A DNA stretch of 64,000 nt from Chionoecetes opilio. Lineage: Eukaryota; Arthropoda; Malacostraca; Decapoda; Majidae. The stretch is taken from NCBI GenBank assembly GCA_016584305.1, contig JACEEZ010021769.1, forward strand, positions 234,343-298,342, in the 5' to 3' direction. The position numbers and the translations under genes are program-made. Below the pieces are notes generated by a model. That model made no database searches. It had not been told where the DNA came from and saw only the letters and a program-made list of their open reading frames with translations. Shown piece by piece: positions 43,105-54,500 of this stretch. The number at the start of each line of letters is the position of its first letter. Positions within the stretch are counted from its first letter, which is position 1.

Positions 43105-43392
43105 AGCTGGGGGCATACGCCATGCTGCGCGTGGCCTCCGTCCTCATCTCCGTCGCATTATCTCTTAACCTATGGTGGGTGACAACCCATTACCCCGGGA
43201 CACAGTGCTAGTGTGACATCCGGGTTACCACAGATACCTTCCCCAGGTTTTCCCAGGTACCCATTTATCAACCCCGAAAAAGGGAATTAACAGCTTTTTA
43301 GGCTGGCCGCTGACTTGCCCTGACCCGGATTCGAGCCAGGGCCCGCGGATTCGTAGCTAGGCGCGCTAGCCACTACACCACGGAGGCGACCA
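43105..43392 (-). mobile_element. tRNA-derived SINE with A and B boxes
   Basis: The minus-strand head near 43,392-43,310 has an A box TGGTGTAGTGG (43,380-43,370) and a B box GGCTCGAATCC (43,338-43,328), with 'gcgcctagctacgaatcc' between. The sequence 'GGGCCCTGGCTCGAATCCGG' is the T-arm region. A ~200-base unrelated body follows to 43,105 and matches the copy at 42,245-42,475. It is promoter-competent in appearance; a SINE, not a tRNA gene, because the head continues into the shared body without a 3' end. Confidence 0.75.
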
Positions 43393-43525
43393 GCACATCA
43401 GGACCGGTATTACCAAAGAGATCATAGTTAAGAACGTTTATCATAGCTGGACAAAATGGCCCATTTTAGTCACAACTGGCTGGCGGATATCATAAATTGT
43501 GGGGGGACTATCACAAACCGCGCGA

Positions 43526-43895
43526 GAGGCTAAGAGTGGGTTCACCGAGTTCTAGCGCGACTATGATAACGGCTCCGCGACTATGATAAACTTTCCAGCT
43601 GTTAACAGGGCCGAGACACAATAACAGCCTCAGTGAAGAAATATTAGCTCACATAGGGATGTGTTGAGTGAGCTGAGTGATGCACAACTGATTAGGAAAT
43701 ACCGAGTAGACCGTGTGAGGGCTAAGAGTGAGTTCACCGAGTTCTAGCGCGACTATGATAAACTTTCCTTCTGTCAACAGGGCCGAGACACAATAACAGC
43801 CTCAGTGAAGGAATATTCGCCCACATAGGGATGTGTTGAGTGAGCTAAGTGATGCACAGCTGATTAGGAAATACCGAGTAGACCGTGTGAGGGCA
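43526..43895. repeat. ~190-bp tandem duplication inside the Harbinger-like element
   Basis: The blocks 43,526-43,718 and 43,719-43,895 share 'gctaagagtgRgttcacc', 'gagttctagcgcgactat', 'gccgagacacaataacag' and 'gaaataccgagtagaccg'. The first copy has an extra 'ggctccgcgactatgata' segment. Confidence 0.9.
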
Positions 43896-44021
43896 TATTG
43901 TTCCTCACCAACTTTGTACAAACAGCTTTTAGATCGAAAACATCGCCATCTGGCAACTCTGTCCCGTGTTTACACAGATACTGCTCAACGGTACATCTAT
44001 ATGCTTTATTTTCGGGAATGA
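43833..44021 (+). pseudogene. Possible Harbinger transposase N-terminal remnant
   Basis: The 62-codon frame reads 'LSELSDAQLIRKYRVDRVRA'-like sequence near its start. This resembles the 'LsDaelirrYR' region preceding the nuclease in HARBI1-type transposases. No DDE block follows before the TIR. Weak but consistent with the termini. Confidence 0.4.
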
Positions 44022-44292
44022 ATTACTACATTACTCTCTGTGTCACTGCCCTAAACATGTTATAAACATAAGGGAAGAAGTATCAACCCATAAAACGTGG
44101 TCAAAGGATGAATTTAATGATTATATAACCATTTTAAAGAAACAATGACGCTATATTTAGCAGACGCCTATGATAAACAATTGTGCTAGATTCCAAACTT
44201 ATGATAAATGGCGTATGATAAAAATGTATCATATCCAAGAGTTATGATAAATATTTGTCATAGCTATGATTAAGTTTTGGTAATACCGGTCC

Positions 44293-45957
44293 AGCAGTCC
44301 ACACTTGTATTAGGCTGTTTTTTTGTTGTTCCGTTTGTTTTCCACTTTTTTTTCTTTTTTTCTATTCACAATGCAGTCTATGACAGTGAGTGATACTGTA
44401 ATTACTTGTGGTACGTAATACTGGACACACTGTTTTCACCTTTAAGATCCGTAATCATGTCATAACTGAGATATTTATTGAAAATTAGTTATATAGTGAT
44501 AAAAGTAAATTGACAACCCACACCACGCTAAGTGCAAGTTCAATATATATACTGACAACTCTCCGATCACGTTCAGTGTCAAGTCAACATATTTACTGAG
44601 TACTTTAAAATAAGTGGCCGGGCCGTAAATTATTTAGTTTGACCTATATTATGGGTATTGGGTAGTAGCCCTAACCTCCCTTCACCCTCCTCCACGCAGT
44701 CAATCCCCTAGTGAGGCCACGCGGGGGTACAAAAAATGGCACGGATCAGTTACCCTCCCACTCTCCGAGGAAGGATGTCGCGTTGCTTCCAAGAGTGCCA
44801 CTCACTACTTCATTATTGACCACTAAGATAACAAGAAATGTAAGGGAGACTATACGTAGATACAAGTGTTCAGCGTTACATTGGTATAGAAATTCGAGTT
44901 TGTGTGTATCGTTTAGAGCAGGTGTATCTTTCAAGATTTTCTTTGCCTGCTTCTGATACATGTATCCAATCATGTTCATGATATATATTTACTAAACCCA
45001 TAAAAACTACAAAAAAACACCTAAATAAAAAAAAGTTATAGAATCATATTTATCGTTCACATGCTTCTTATTTTTCACAAAACACTTACATACGAACCAT
45101 ATTCCACGTTCATCCCTATATCACATGAAACGGGAGTATACATCAAAATATGTTCATTAAATGCATTACAACTCCTGAATTATAATATTCAATATACCGT
45201 CTACGATTCTTTACGGTTTTACCATTATAATAATCAAACTGAGGTATACCACTCACCACTCTTAATGATATTATCAAATATATGCAGCGAAACTTTTGAT
45301 TTACAGTACTGTTTTTCACATTCTATACATCAGAGAAATACACACTTATAAAACGTATATGGTTATAATTTCATACCTACGATATGGTTTCCGATGGGAT
45401 GAACCAAACAACAAGGTCACTCACTACTCGCTAGAAGAAGTGTTGTCTTTCAGCTATAATGAATAATTAAGCTATAATTAATAGACCAACAGTGTAACAA
45501 GATAAACATCACCATCTACAATCTGCCTTTGTGGCGTCTATTTAGTATAACTAGTTTTATAAACAAATCACAAGGTCATACGGGTGCACTAATGCAGCAC
45601 TGAACTCCATTTAAGAAACGGAGCGAATGGCTGGGAAACATCAAAACGACATTAAAGTCTACGGACTTAAAGTACCAATTTTCAATATGTGTAACGTAAT
45701 ATATATTATAGACTCCATTTTCCAACTCCGTTTTCCAACGAAGACTCTTCAAGACTCCGTTTTCCAACGAAAATTGACCTGATAAGTTATGTTATAGGTA
45801 ATAACGTTGTTTTCTTCTCAGGGTAATTCATCAGAAATAAATCGAGAAAAGGCCGGGACAGGAGGTGACGCAAGGAGGAAATATCTTGGGCATCAAGCGG
45901 GTTAATATCAGGCTATTTGCTTCATCGACGTGTTACTTACTGTCTCACCTCTCCCTT
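44293..45957. other. 1.7 kb without recognised gene
   Basis: AT-rich; short ORFs lack motifs. If the candidate exon at 46,649 is real, this is probably intron or upstream DNA. Confidence 0.4.
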
Positions 45958-46465
45958 AAGCTGGCCACACACACACCGGCGCGGCCTGTCCGGCCGACGA
46001 AAAGGGGCGTGGCTAGAGGCGGCCGGTGTGTGTGTGGGGGTGTTTTTCATACGGCGGGGCCTGTCGCAGCGGCCGGATGAAAATCAGTCGGCGCTTGAAA
46101 ATTCCGTCCGGCGCGGCCTGCCGCCTGCGTGTGTGTGGGTGCCTTCCGGCGCGGCCCGCCCCTCACTCGGCCAGATAATGACTAATTGTACCAGTTATAA
46201 TTGTATTATGATAATATAGGTATTATTTATGACGTATTATATATAGTATGACGTATTATATATAGGTATTATATATGGCTGCACATGCAGCCATCACCAA
46301 CAAGTCATTTTCGGACAGCGGATTCCTGTTGTCACCACGGTGGTCCGACGTGTACTGTATATTTTCATGAGGCGGCCGGTGTGTGTGTGGGTCTCGTCCG
46401 GCGAACGATGCCTCGCCACTTTTTGTCGGCCGGACAGGCCGCGCCGGTGTGTGTGTGGCCGGCTT
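45958..46465. mobile_element. 508-bp MITE with ~55-bp GC-rich TIRs
   Basis: The left arm starts AAGCTGGCCACACACACACC and the right arm, inverted, AAGCCGGCCACACACACACC. They continue together through 'ggcgcggcctgtccggcc' and beyond. Additional internal partial copies ('ggcggccggtgtgtgtgtg') make it compound. The flanks are TTA at left and TA at right, too degenerate to choose between TTAA-type and 3-bp duplications. Confidence 0.8.
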
Positions 46466-46648
46466 TACCGTTATTCAACCCTTCCCTCTCCCTCACATGC
46501 CTCTTACCTGTCGCTCTCCCGCACATACTCTTCTTCTCGTCACACTCCCTTTCCATCACACCCAACTTTCTCCCTCACCCTTCTCCCCCACTCCAACTTC
46601 TCTTCAATATCACTCACTGTGCCCTCCTCTCCTCTTCTTCTTTCACAG

Positions 46649-46811
46649 CTGTGGGTGAGTTACGTGCCGTGCGAGGCCCAGCGCCTGAACACCGTGCAGC
46701 TCCCCATAGAACAGGTTGACCTCATCAAGCGCCTCATAGAACAGTACCCCGAGGACCTGCGTCTCGCTACCTTTGCTGTCGGAGGGGTGATCGTTGTGGT
46801 AGTACTAATAG
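46649..46811 (+). CDS. Candidate internal exon of a host membrane protein
   Basis: A long pyrimidine tract ending TTTCACAG (46,641-46,648) is followed by 163 bases open in one frame. They end at AATAG|GTAGGT, a plausible donor (GT at 46,812-46,813). The frame starts at CTG (phase 0) and leaves phase 1. The translation 'LWVSYVPCEAQRLNTVQL' is followed by a charged helix-like part ('EQVDLIKRLIEQYPEDLR') and a hydrophobic run 'FAVGGVIVVVVLIG' that could be a transmembrane helix. Codons are strongly GC3-biased, unlike anything around. I do not recognise the protein. No other exon of it is found in the window, so introns would have to be long and full of repeats, or it is a retained fragment. Confidence 0.55.
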
Positions 46812-48199
46812 GTAGGTAGAAGTAGTAGTCATTCAATCATCCATCATCCTGTAGTTTTGTATACTACTACAATTATACAGATATTCCCCAATCGATGCAT
46901 AATTATACAAAAATTAGCAAGGAAAAAACTTATTAAAAACAAAATTTTATCGTACATAGATAATGACAAAATAACAAAAAAATATGAAAGCTCAAAAGGG
47001 GACTCAGGGTCTATCAAAAAAAGATAAACACCAAATCATTCAAAAACTAAAATATTCACAACACTTAGCTAAAAATTCCCGCATTAAAAGCAGATTACCT
47101 GGCAGTTATACAAGCTTAAAATATGTTGGGTGCATAGTGGTTCAGGACGGCCAGGTTCATTGTATTGTACCAACGTAATCTAGTGTGATGGTTTGCAGGT
47201 CTATATTTCTATCAAAAATAATGTTATTTAAAAAAACGTGCTCGAAATAATAATTGATATGGGAATGGCAGTGTATATTCCGTCTTTAACAAAGGGCCAA
47301 AAACACCATTTTAACCTGGTAGGGGGTATTTGATGGCCAAAAGGTCTCTTAAAAATAATCTCGCTTGTACAAAATTACAGGTAATGTAATCCATCTCGTT
47401 TGTTGTTGTGGTTGTCTGTGTGCTTTTTTGTTTTTTTGTTTTGGTGTTTTTTTTACATTTGTAGCTATAGCGCCGTAGGCCAGTGGTGACCCAGGGCCTC
47501 GGGAATGGGAGGGGCTCTGGAGTTCATTTGAGGGCCTCTGATGGTTGGTCCTGCCCGGGTTGGCGCAGCAGATTATTATAATAGTGGACGGGCCTGTGAA
47601 TTAGAGGGCTCCATGCCGCCCCCCTGTGTCCTCCGATGACTCGCAAATCGAAGGTAGAGTTGATGGGGCAGGGCATGTGGGTGGTTCTTAGGCCACTCGG
47701 ACGGGGGCAGGAAAGGTTTTGCGTTTTTTATTCGGGGATCGAAAATCGGGTCACTCGAGAAACGCCAGTCGGAGGGCGATAACCACGTCCGCTAACCCGC
47801 CTCTCCCAAAATTAATTGTTACTGTGGTTACTGGTGGTATAGTGGCAAAAAAACAAAACCTCTTTTTTCAAGGCATGTGGTAAGCTGTCGGGGACTAATG
47901 TCTTATATGCAAGATTTATTTTCATCCTAACCCAGTCTGCCATAAGGGCCAAGGGGACGATACTCTGGCAAGCACACATTGAAATTGGGAACAGGAATAT
48001 GGGAGTTCTGACTGGGAAACATTTCTTGAAACTTTCTATATATATAATTGGAATTTTGCGTAAAAAAAAACTAGTTAAAATATGAAAATCTATATCTTTC
48101 TCATTCACTTCAGATTTCTCTGGATTACAGGAAAACTAAAATACTTGTAAAGTATTACCACGTGCTTTCTATCTCCCACACAGACAAAACATTGGCTTT
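46812..48199. other. No recognised gene
   Basis: A 64-codon plus-strand ORF at 46,984-47,178 is Lys-rich, without motif. GT-rich sequence lies at 47,395-47,460 and G-rich sequence at 47,480-47,780. Probably intronic or intergenic. Confidence 0.4.
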
Positions 48200-50650
48200 C
48201 CCATTTCCCTTTCTATCCTTTGAAATAAGTATTGTACAGCATTTCGTCTTACGGGATTAAAGTGAATAAATTCAAGGGTGCTAATTGTCACCTTAATTAT
48301 CATTGGGCATGATTTTAAATTATGTACCTAATGTCTCGGAAGTAATCTGCAAGATACATTAAAAATCATCAGCATAAGCCTTAAAATTGACCCTCTCATA
48401 AATCCTATTTTACAACCCAATGTCCATTTGGAAGATATAGAAGTTATAATTTTCATGCAATAAAAAAGTTTAAAAAGAAAAGGCGGTACCAGGTATGCCT
48501 CCTTGCCTGTACACCTTGTGGACAGGAATTACCAGAAGGATTTTTCCCCATTTTACTCTAGCGGATGATTTATCAAATAAAATTGCATTACAAGTAAAAA
48601 CCAATGTCAGGGTGAAATTATCTCTATCTTAATAATTATTTTTTCCCAGTTACAGTGATTTCACTCTTATTCAAATGGCCTTAGAAGGATCGATAAAAAG
48701 CTGCAAACATCTGCCTTCCTGCAGTATATTTATTTGCAATGTCTTTATACTAGGCATTGACTGCATCTGTTGTTGATGTTTTGTTTTTTTAAAGCCCAAA
48801 TTTTCTGGGGTTAAAATAAAAAAAAAATTTTGTAAAGTATGAACCACATTGCATTTCTAATATTTGAGAAGGCAAGATGACTCGCATCACAGGTCTGTAA
48901 TGTGACGATGAAGAAATATTGCTTTTTTTGGTCTTTAAGGAATAGATAATATCCCCCTTTACGACAGGTCAAAGGAAGAAAAACAATGGATCAAAACAAA
49001 CATTAAGAAAAAATAGACAATCAACTCAAAAAAAATTATCACTTGCTCTTTTAAGGAAATTGTGAGTGAAATCCATTCATGGGTCCAAATTCCATATTTA
49101 TATTTTTGTATGAGAGCTTTCAGAGTAAATTTTGATATTTCCAAATCAATGCTTTCTACTTGTTATCCATTTCTCTTTAATACGTTTGTATTAAAATGGT
49201 ATCTCAGCACATAGTCCAACCCAATGTTCATAGAGAAAAAAATCATCGGCAAAAGGAATCATGGGGGAATATGTTCCCACATCGGGTTTCCTTTCCTTAC
49301 TTCAACATTCTTTACCTTTTGATTGCTTAAATCTTATTATTTTATTATTGATTTCTTTTTTCAGAACCTTAATTCTTTTTGTGCGTATGTTTTCTTGGAA
49401 TCGATTTCAACATTTCACTAAATTTCTTCTTTTTTGCCCTGGATTTAAGTGACACTTTTTGAGATGCTCATGCTCTGGAAGGAACACATTGGCCTCCAAA
49501 AAAAGGTTGTCAGTTGTTTCCCTTAACCCTCTCTTGTGCAAGGGCCAAGGCCAAGTAAATGCTCCCTGGCCCGGGAGTGGACAAACTGTTAACTCTGCGG
49601 TTTCCAGCGCATGGTAGTATTGTAAGTTTTCCTTCTCTAACTATAGTTCTAAATAAAACCTGGGAAGACGGCATCTTTGCACTGCAAGAACAATTTCACG
49701 GTACAAATCTGTATCTGTTGCAAACTGAAGGCCTCGATGCCTAAAACCTAAGATCGGGGACACTTAGCTACGCTTTATGAATGTATTTCATCCCTCTAAT
49801 TAAGGGACGTGAGTTTCTATTTCCTGTATATTTTGCTTCTGTTAGTTTATTCAATTGAAAAAAAATCCCCTGAAGATTTTTATTTCTTTTGTGTAACATA
49901 ATCTCCATTTTTTCATCTTTCTGGCACATTACTGGCATTTGACCTAATACAAGCCTGTAATGGGCATATGAGCAAACAATTGAAATAATCATAAAACTAC
50001 TTTAGTATTTGTACTAAACTTTAAAGTTCTAAAAAAACAAACTTAGTGCACCATAGCTCCTTCCCTACTTAGTGATCCAACCATTTTACTGTAAGTATTT
50101 TCCATATGATAAAAAAAAGCAAAGTTGATGGATCTAGATTTATTAAAATCAAAAAAATCCAACTATCAGTCCTCAAACATAAAACCCAGAAAAACGGCTG
50201 GGCGGGCTTCTACCAGTATTAAGGGTCAGCATTAAAATCTCCAAAAAAGTATACTGCTATCGAATTTCATATTTGTGATTATTTGTTATAGTGACTGAGA
50301 GTTTCTAAAAGAATATTCTGTGTGTTTTTACTTCCCATATTAATCAACTCCTTTACATAAACATTGACCAGTAGCACAGATACATTAGCAACTATTTACA
50401 GATAGCCACCTAAAATTTGAGTCATAAGAAATTGAGTTACTTTAAATTCGATTTTTCTTAGACCATAGGCAGGGACAAGTCCACCTTCACATCTTCCCAG
50501 CATTTGAAAATCCAAAAGCCCCTTGTCAAAGAAAGTGGGCACTCTTACGCTTACCCTCATAATTATCGTGTATATGTTCAAGGAAACCACCCAAGTTGTC
50601 ATCAAAACTAATAAAAGTTTCCTGAAAGAAATATAAAATCAAAAAAGAAA
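48200..50650 (-). pseudogene. Degenerate LINE: endonuclease and RT motifs in order
   Basis: Reading the minus strand, an endonuclease block GDFNADP lies at about 50,242-50,222. The RT blocks follow downstream: 'YRQGGIPGT' near 48,515-48,490 (the family's RQGG..SP region) and AYADDF with the catalytic YADD at 48,376-48,365. Spacing of about 1.8 kb between them suits a non-LTR element. The intervening sequence is full of frameshifts and expanded A and T runs, so clade and ends cannot be fixed; an RTE- or CR1-type element is possible. Confidence 0.6.
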
Positions 50651-52415
50651 ATTCACATAAACTGGCCTAAAACTAAAAAATCTAAAATGCTTTTCTTAAA
50701 AGAGTACATTTAAAACTTACAAAAACACTGATGTTCAATAGTTAAAACGAATTAAGGAGACTAGAGAAAAAAAAAAAAAAACAAAAAAAAACAATATATT
50801 ATATATATAATATACCCTAAGTTAGGCTTTAACTTTACTATCAAAAGTTATCAAAACGACCATTGTCCTCGGGACATTATCCGAGTTAAAAAGAGAATCT
50901 CTCTTGATAAAAAAAAAGCATCGCTATTTTAAAAAGCATTAAAAATTGTAGTATGTAATCTCTAGTTTTTTCAATGTTTAAAAACTTTATATTCAAAGTT
51001 TTCCTTTATATGTTCACTTATATCATTTCTGTCACACGGAGGTCAGAACACGGGCCCAGGAAATAAAATCTACTGTCTTACTGACAGGCCCTCAAATCTG
51101 CCACCGATGCCGTGCCCAGTGCCTCCTTAATCCTCATGTTTTTACCTTGTGAAATTCTACGAAGTTTTATAGATCATTCCATCCGTTTCTGGTTATTTTC
51201 CATGGGAAGATCTTGCTTCTGAGCGCCTCGGTAAATCCGGTGGCAAATTGGTACCGAGGTGCATGGGTCATCCGCTGGTCCGTTGGTGTATATGCTGGAT
51301 GAGACTTCATCGAAAAAACCTCTGCGTCTGTTCGTTCCTATTGTTTCTCGGACCGTCCCTGCGGTGGTGTTTCCTCTGTGTGTTCTCGCTCCGGACCTCT
51401 TCTTGCACGTGTGTGAATCCTTTGGGGCGGAAAACAGAGGCTCCAGAGTTTGATGTTTGTCTACCGTTAAAGGATTTATGGGGTGTGGAAGGAGCTCATT
51501 GACGTTTTCTCTCAGGTGAAAGGCTCAAAAGGCATCTGAGTAAACAACAAAGGTGAATCTATTGGGGAAACTGTGCTGGTTGTTCACCTTAAAGTAGTAT
51601 TGTCCAAAAACTATTTCTAGTTACATAATTTCCTAAGTTGTGGCTGAATCCACCGAGTTGTTCATTCAAAGTGCAGCTCGCATATCTCTGAGTGGAAACC
51701 ATAGAGAGCAAAGCTGCCTGGTGTGTGATTCGCATTTGGGGGGGTTTTTTCGAGATTGCTTTCATTTACTTGAGTCAGTCTAAATGGGGACGTTAGGTTC
51801 CTCCAATACATTTTCCTCGCTCACACTGATATCCTTAGTTGGCTTCTTCTAGGTCCCAATATTGCTTTTGAAGAAGTATGATGGTAGTTGTGTCCCATCC
51901 CACTCTTGTACTGCCTCACAAGGGCCATCAGGCCAGATTACACACTTCAGTCTTGACGTCAGTTATTTTTGGCAAAGTTTCATTATTTACCATATTTTCC
52001 TCTGTAAGAATTACAAAGAAAGGGTTGCAATCAATTCCATGCCATGGGTGGCATTTTTTTTAGGTGAACCGTGGGACCAAACTTACCTTTGGGTCTTTGA
52101 AAGCAAATCTACAGCCTTGAATAAACATTTTCGAAACACAATTCACGTAAGGTCCTTCTTCTGTTTCTAGATATCAAAAACGCCATATCACATCCTTCTC
52201 ACCAGTTGGTCTCAAGGCAGTTTTGCTGGACTAATCTTCCTCGTGTGAGTAAAAGAACTAGGTAACCTAAAATTAAGGCCCGCCTGAAAAATCTGCCTTG
52301 CGATTTCACTAAAATAGCAGATCATTGAATATTTAAATCTCTTCATTTGACTTCATTATTCCGTATGGCACCCTTCAGGTTCATGGTTTTTGACGGGCTT
52401 TGAAGTATGGAAAAG
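50651..52415. other. No recognised gene
   Basis: AT-rich to 51,000, then mixed. Overlapping plus-strand ORFs at 51,248-51,502 and 51,862-52,170 have no motif that I can support. The region may hold the 5' part of the degenerate LINE. Confidence 0.35.
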
Positions 52416-52638
52416 CCTATTTTGGGTCCCCGACAGGAGCTAGTGGCACTAAGCTATAGGATTAGGGAAAAGATCGCCACCCAGGGCAAACCTGGGTATC
52501 AAGGCACCAATTACCGGACATTGGTTAGGTAACCAGGGACACACTAAGAAACTGAAGAAAAAGAAACATAACGTCTGGCAAACGCGTGCTCAATCCGACC
52601 CGAGGACGGCTGTCCGGCCAGCCGGCTCGGAGCCATCA
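52416..52638. repeat. DIRS-like inverted terminal repeat, left
   Basis: Inverted copy of 59,755-59,972, with about 80-85% similarity by eye and many single-base indels. Confidence 0.88.
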
Positions 52639-52740
52639 TAAACCATCCACTTATCATCCCCGGGGAGAGGGACACTGAAAAACTTGGCGGGAAAGGAAAG
52701 GGTGGGATGGGCCGAAGGGCCGGCAACAGCTCTGTTCAGG

Positions 52741-52816
52741 GGACCCAAAAATTAGGCTATTTATACTTTCAAAGCCGGTCATTTAGGTCCCTTTAGTATC
52801 TAGTTGAAACTAAGCT
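52741..52816. other. DIRS-like internal complementary region
   Basis: 'ggacccaaaaattaggc' is complementary to the left outer end ('gcctattttgggtcc' at 52,415-52,429). 'tttaggtccctttagtat..gaaactaagct' is complementary to the right outer end ('agcttagttgcatag..ggggacctaaa' near 59,937-59,970). Side by side the two blocks can align both element ends, as described for DIRS1. Confidence 0.75.
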
Positions 52817-52822
52817 ACCTGC

Positions 52823-54500
52823 CACGTGGATTGGACGAGGGGCAAAGAGCCCACGACCCCCGCGGGAGGACAAAAAGAGCAATGCACAAGAACCAAAAAA
52901 CGATACACTAGTTACTCACCCGAATCAAGCGGGACGTCAATGGGGAGGCCCGGGCGTCCACCACCCAAAGCCCTCGGACGGAGGGGGAGTACCAGGGCAA
53001 CACAGGGGGAAAGTCCACACGACGGAGGGGGGGACAGGGTAAACGAAGCCCACGAAGCCCACAGGCCGTACTCCCACGTCCCCTTCCCCGTTACCCTTCA
53101 TCCAAGGAATGGGTTGCGGAGGGGAAGGCCAGAGGACGCAGGGCAACCACCACGGGGACGGTCATGGGCGGCCGAGGAGCGTGGACCCGGATCCGGGCGG
53201 GGACTCGAGGGGGGACGCTCCTGGAGCCGGGGCCGGCAAAATTCCCGCTGGTCCGTGAGGGGGACGACAAGTGGAACAGGATCGCGGAAAAAACAGGCAA
53301 AATGCAGGTAACACGCCCCAGGTCTTCGGAGTAGCAGCCAGGGTAACACCGGAGCGCCCAAAACAGGGCACAAAGGGGTGTGCGGGTTCCCAGCCAGGAC
53401 CAAGCCGCGAAAAAACGACGACCGGTTGGAGACGGTGGTTCCTGCCGCTTCGTCTTATCCCAGACACCTTCGGGCGAGGAGGGAAGAGTGGGAGGACAGC
53501 GGAGCCGTCTCGCGAGAAGGTCGTCCACTGGGGGAACCGGGTCAGCGTTCCTAAGTGAGAAGCCCGAAAATTCCGTAGGCCAGGGCCACCAGGAAACAGG
53601 CCTTCTGAAGGAGGCCGAGGCCGGCAAGAGTCCGACCCAAAAAAAAAATGGTCGCCTGCAGGAACCGGAGGAACCTTCTTCCAGGGGGACCAGAAGGGAC
53701 CAAAGGGGACGACGGGGAGGGGGGTTTTTGGTGGGAAACAAAAAACCCTCTCCAAAGGGGTACACCAGAACCGCCGGTCCAGGGACAACAACCCCAACCA
53801 TATTTTGAGGGGGTCAGCAGGGGGCCGCTAGGTGAGTTGGAGAGAGTAGCGGAAGGGAACCTCCCCGGGTCGTGGGCCGGAAGAAAGGAGGAAATCCAAG
53901 GGACGACCCGATTTCAGAGACGCGCGGAGGCCCCTGAGGGTTTGAGGAAACGTGGGGGGGGGTGGGTGGTGAAAACCTGAAAGGGCACTTCCAGTGAAGA
54001 CTGATACTGTCTCGTAGAGGACGGGCGAAAGAGCCGCCAAACATGTCCTCCGCTACCGCTTCCGAGACGTCCGACGGAGAGAGGTACGGGAGGCGTGTGG
54101 CTTAAAGGTGGAAAAGACGGGGCTTGGGCCGGGAGATCCTCCAACAAAGCGAGGGCCCTAGAGGAAACCGGGGAGGGGGACACCAGGCCCTTCCAGTTTC
54201 GGAGAAAAACCCCGGTTTCGCCGGGCCAGAGAGGGGAAGGGCCACCAGGTCACCGTTGCCACTGAAGGACAACCGCAGTTTGTTGATACCCTTCAGGAGG
54301 AACACTGTGGCAGGGAGGGCGGAAAACAGGTAAAAAAATGGCGCCACCTGTTTCCAGTCTTCCGTGAGGGGCGTACGGGCCTCCCGCGCTTGTCCGTCCC
54401 CCCCTCGTCCAAAAAGGCCGTAGTTGGGGCAGAGCGGGCGGGGACGCGAAGAGGTCCCCACCTCCGGGAGTGCCCCACCGCCGGGACAGAGGAGACGCAA
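52823..54500 (-). pseudogene. Unreadable 3' coding part of the DIRS-like element
   Basis: DIRS elements carry RNase H, often a DAM-type methylase, and a tyrosine recombinase here. Long open frames exist on both strands because the GC content is high. I find no recombinase R-H-R-Y signature I can defend, and frames change every 50-100 codons. It is listed to mark the expected location only. Confidence 0.3.

Larger units (their letters stand above)
43401..44292 (+). mobile_element. Harbinger-like non-autonomous element
   Basis: The ends GGACCGGTATTACCAAA are exactly inverted. If the element starts one base in (GACCGG), a 3-bp CAG duplication flanks it. The interior has frequent 'tatgataaa' words, a ~190-base tandem duplication and a transposase-N-terminus-like piece. 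Termini resembling 'GTATTACCAAA' and 3-bp duplications suit the PIF/Harbinger superfamily, but this assignment is inferred. Confidence 0.6.

Noticed and set aside
43310..43392. Functional tRNA gene
   Set aside because: A and B boxes are present, but the sequence runs on into a SINE body shared with 42,245-42,475 and the acceptor stem is not closed.
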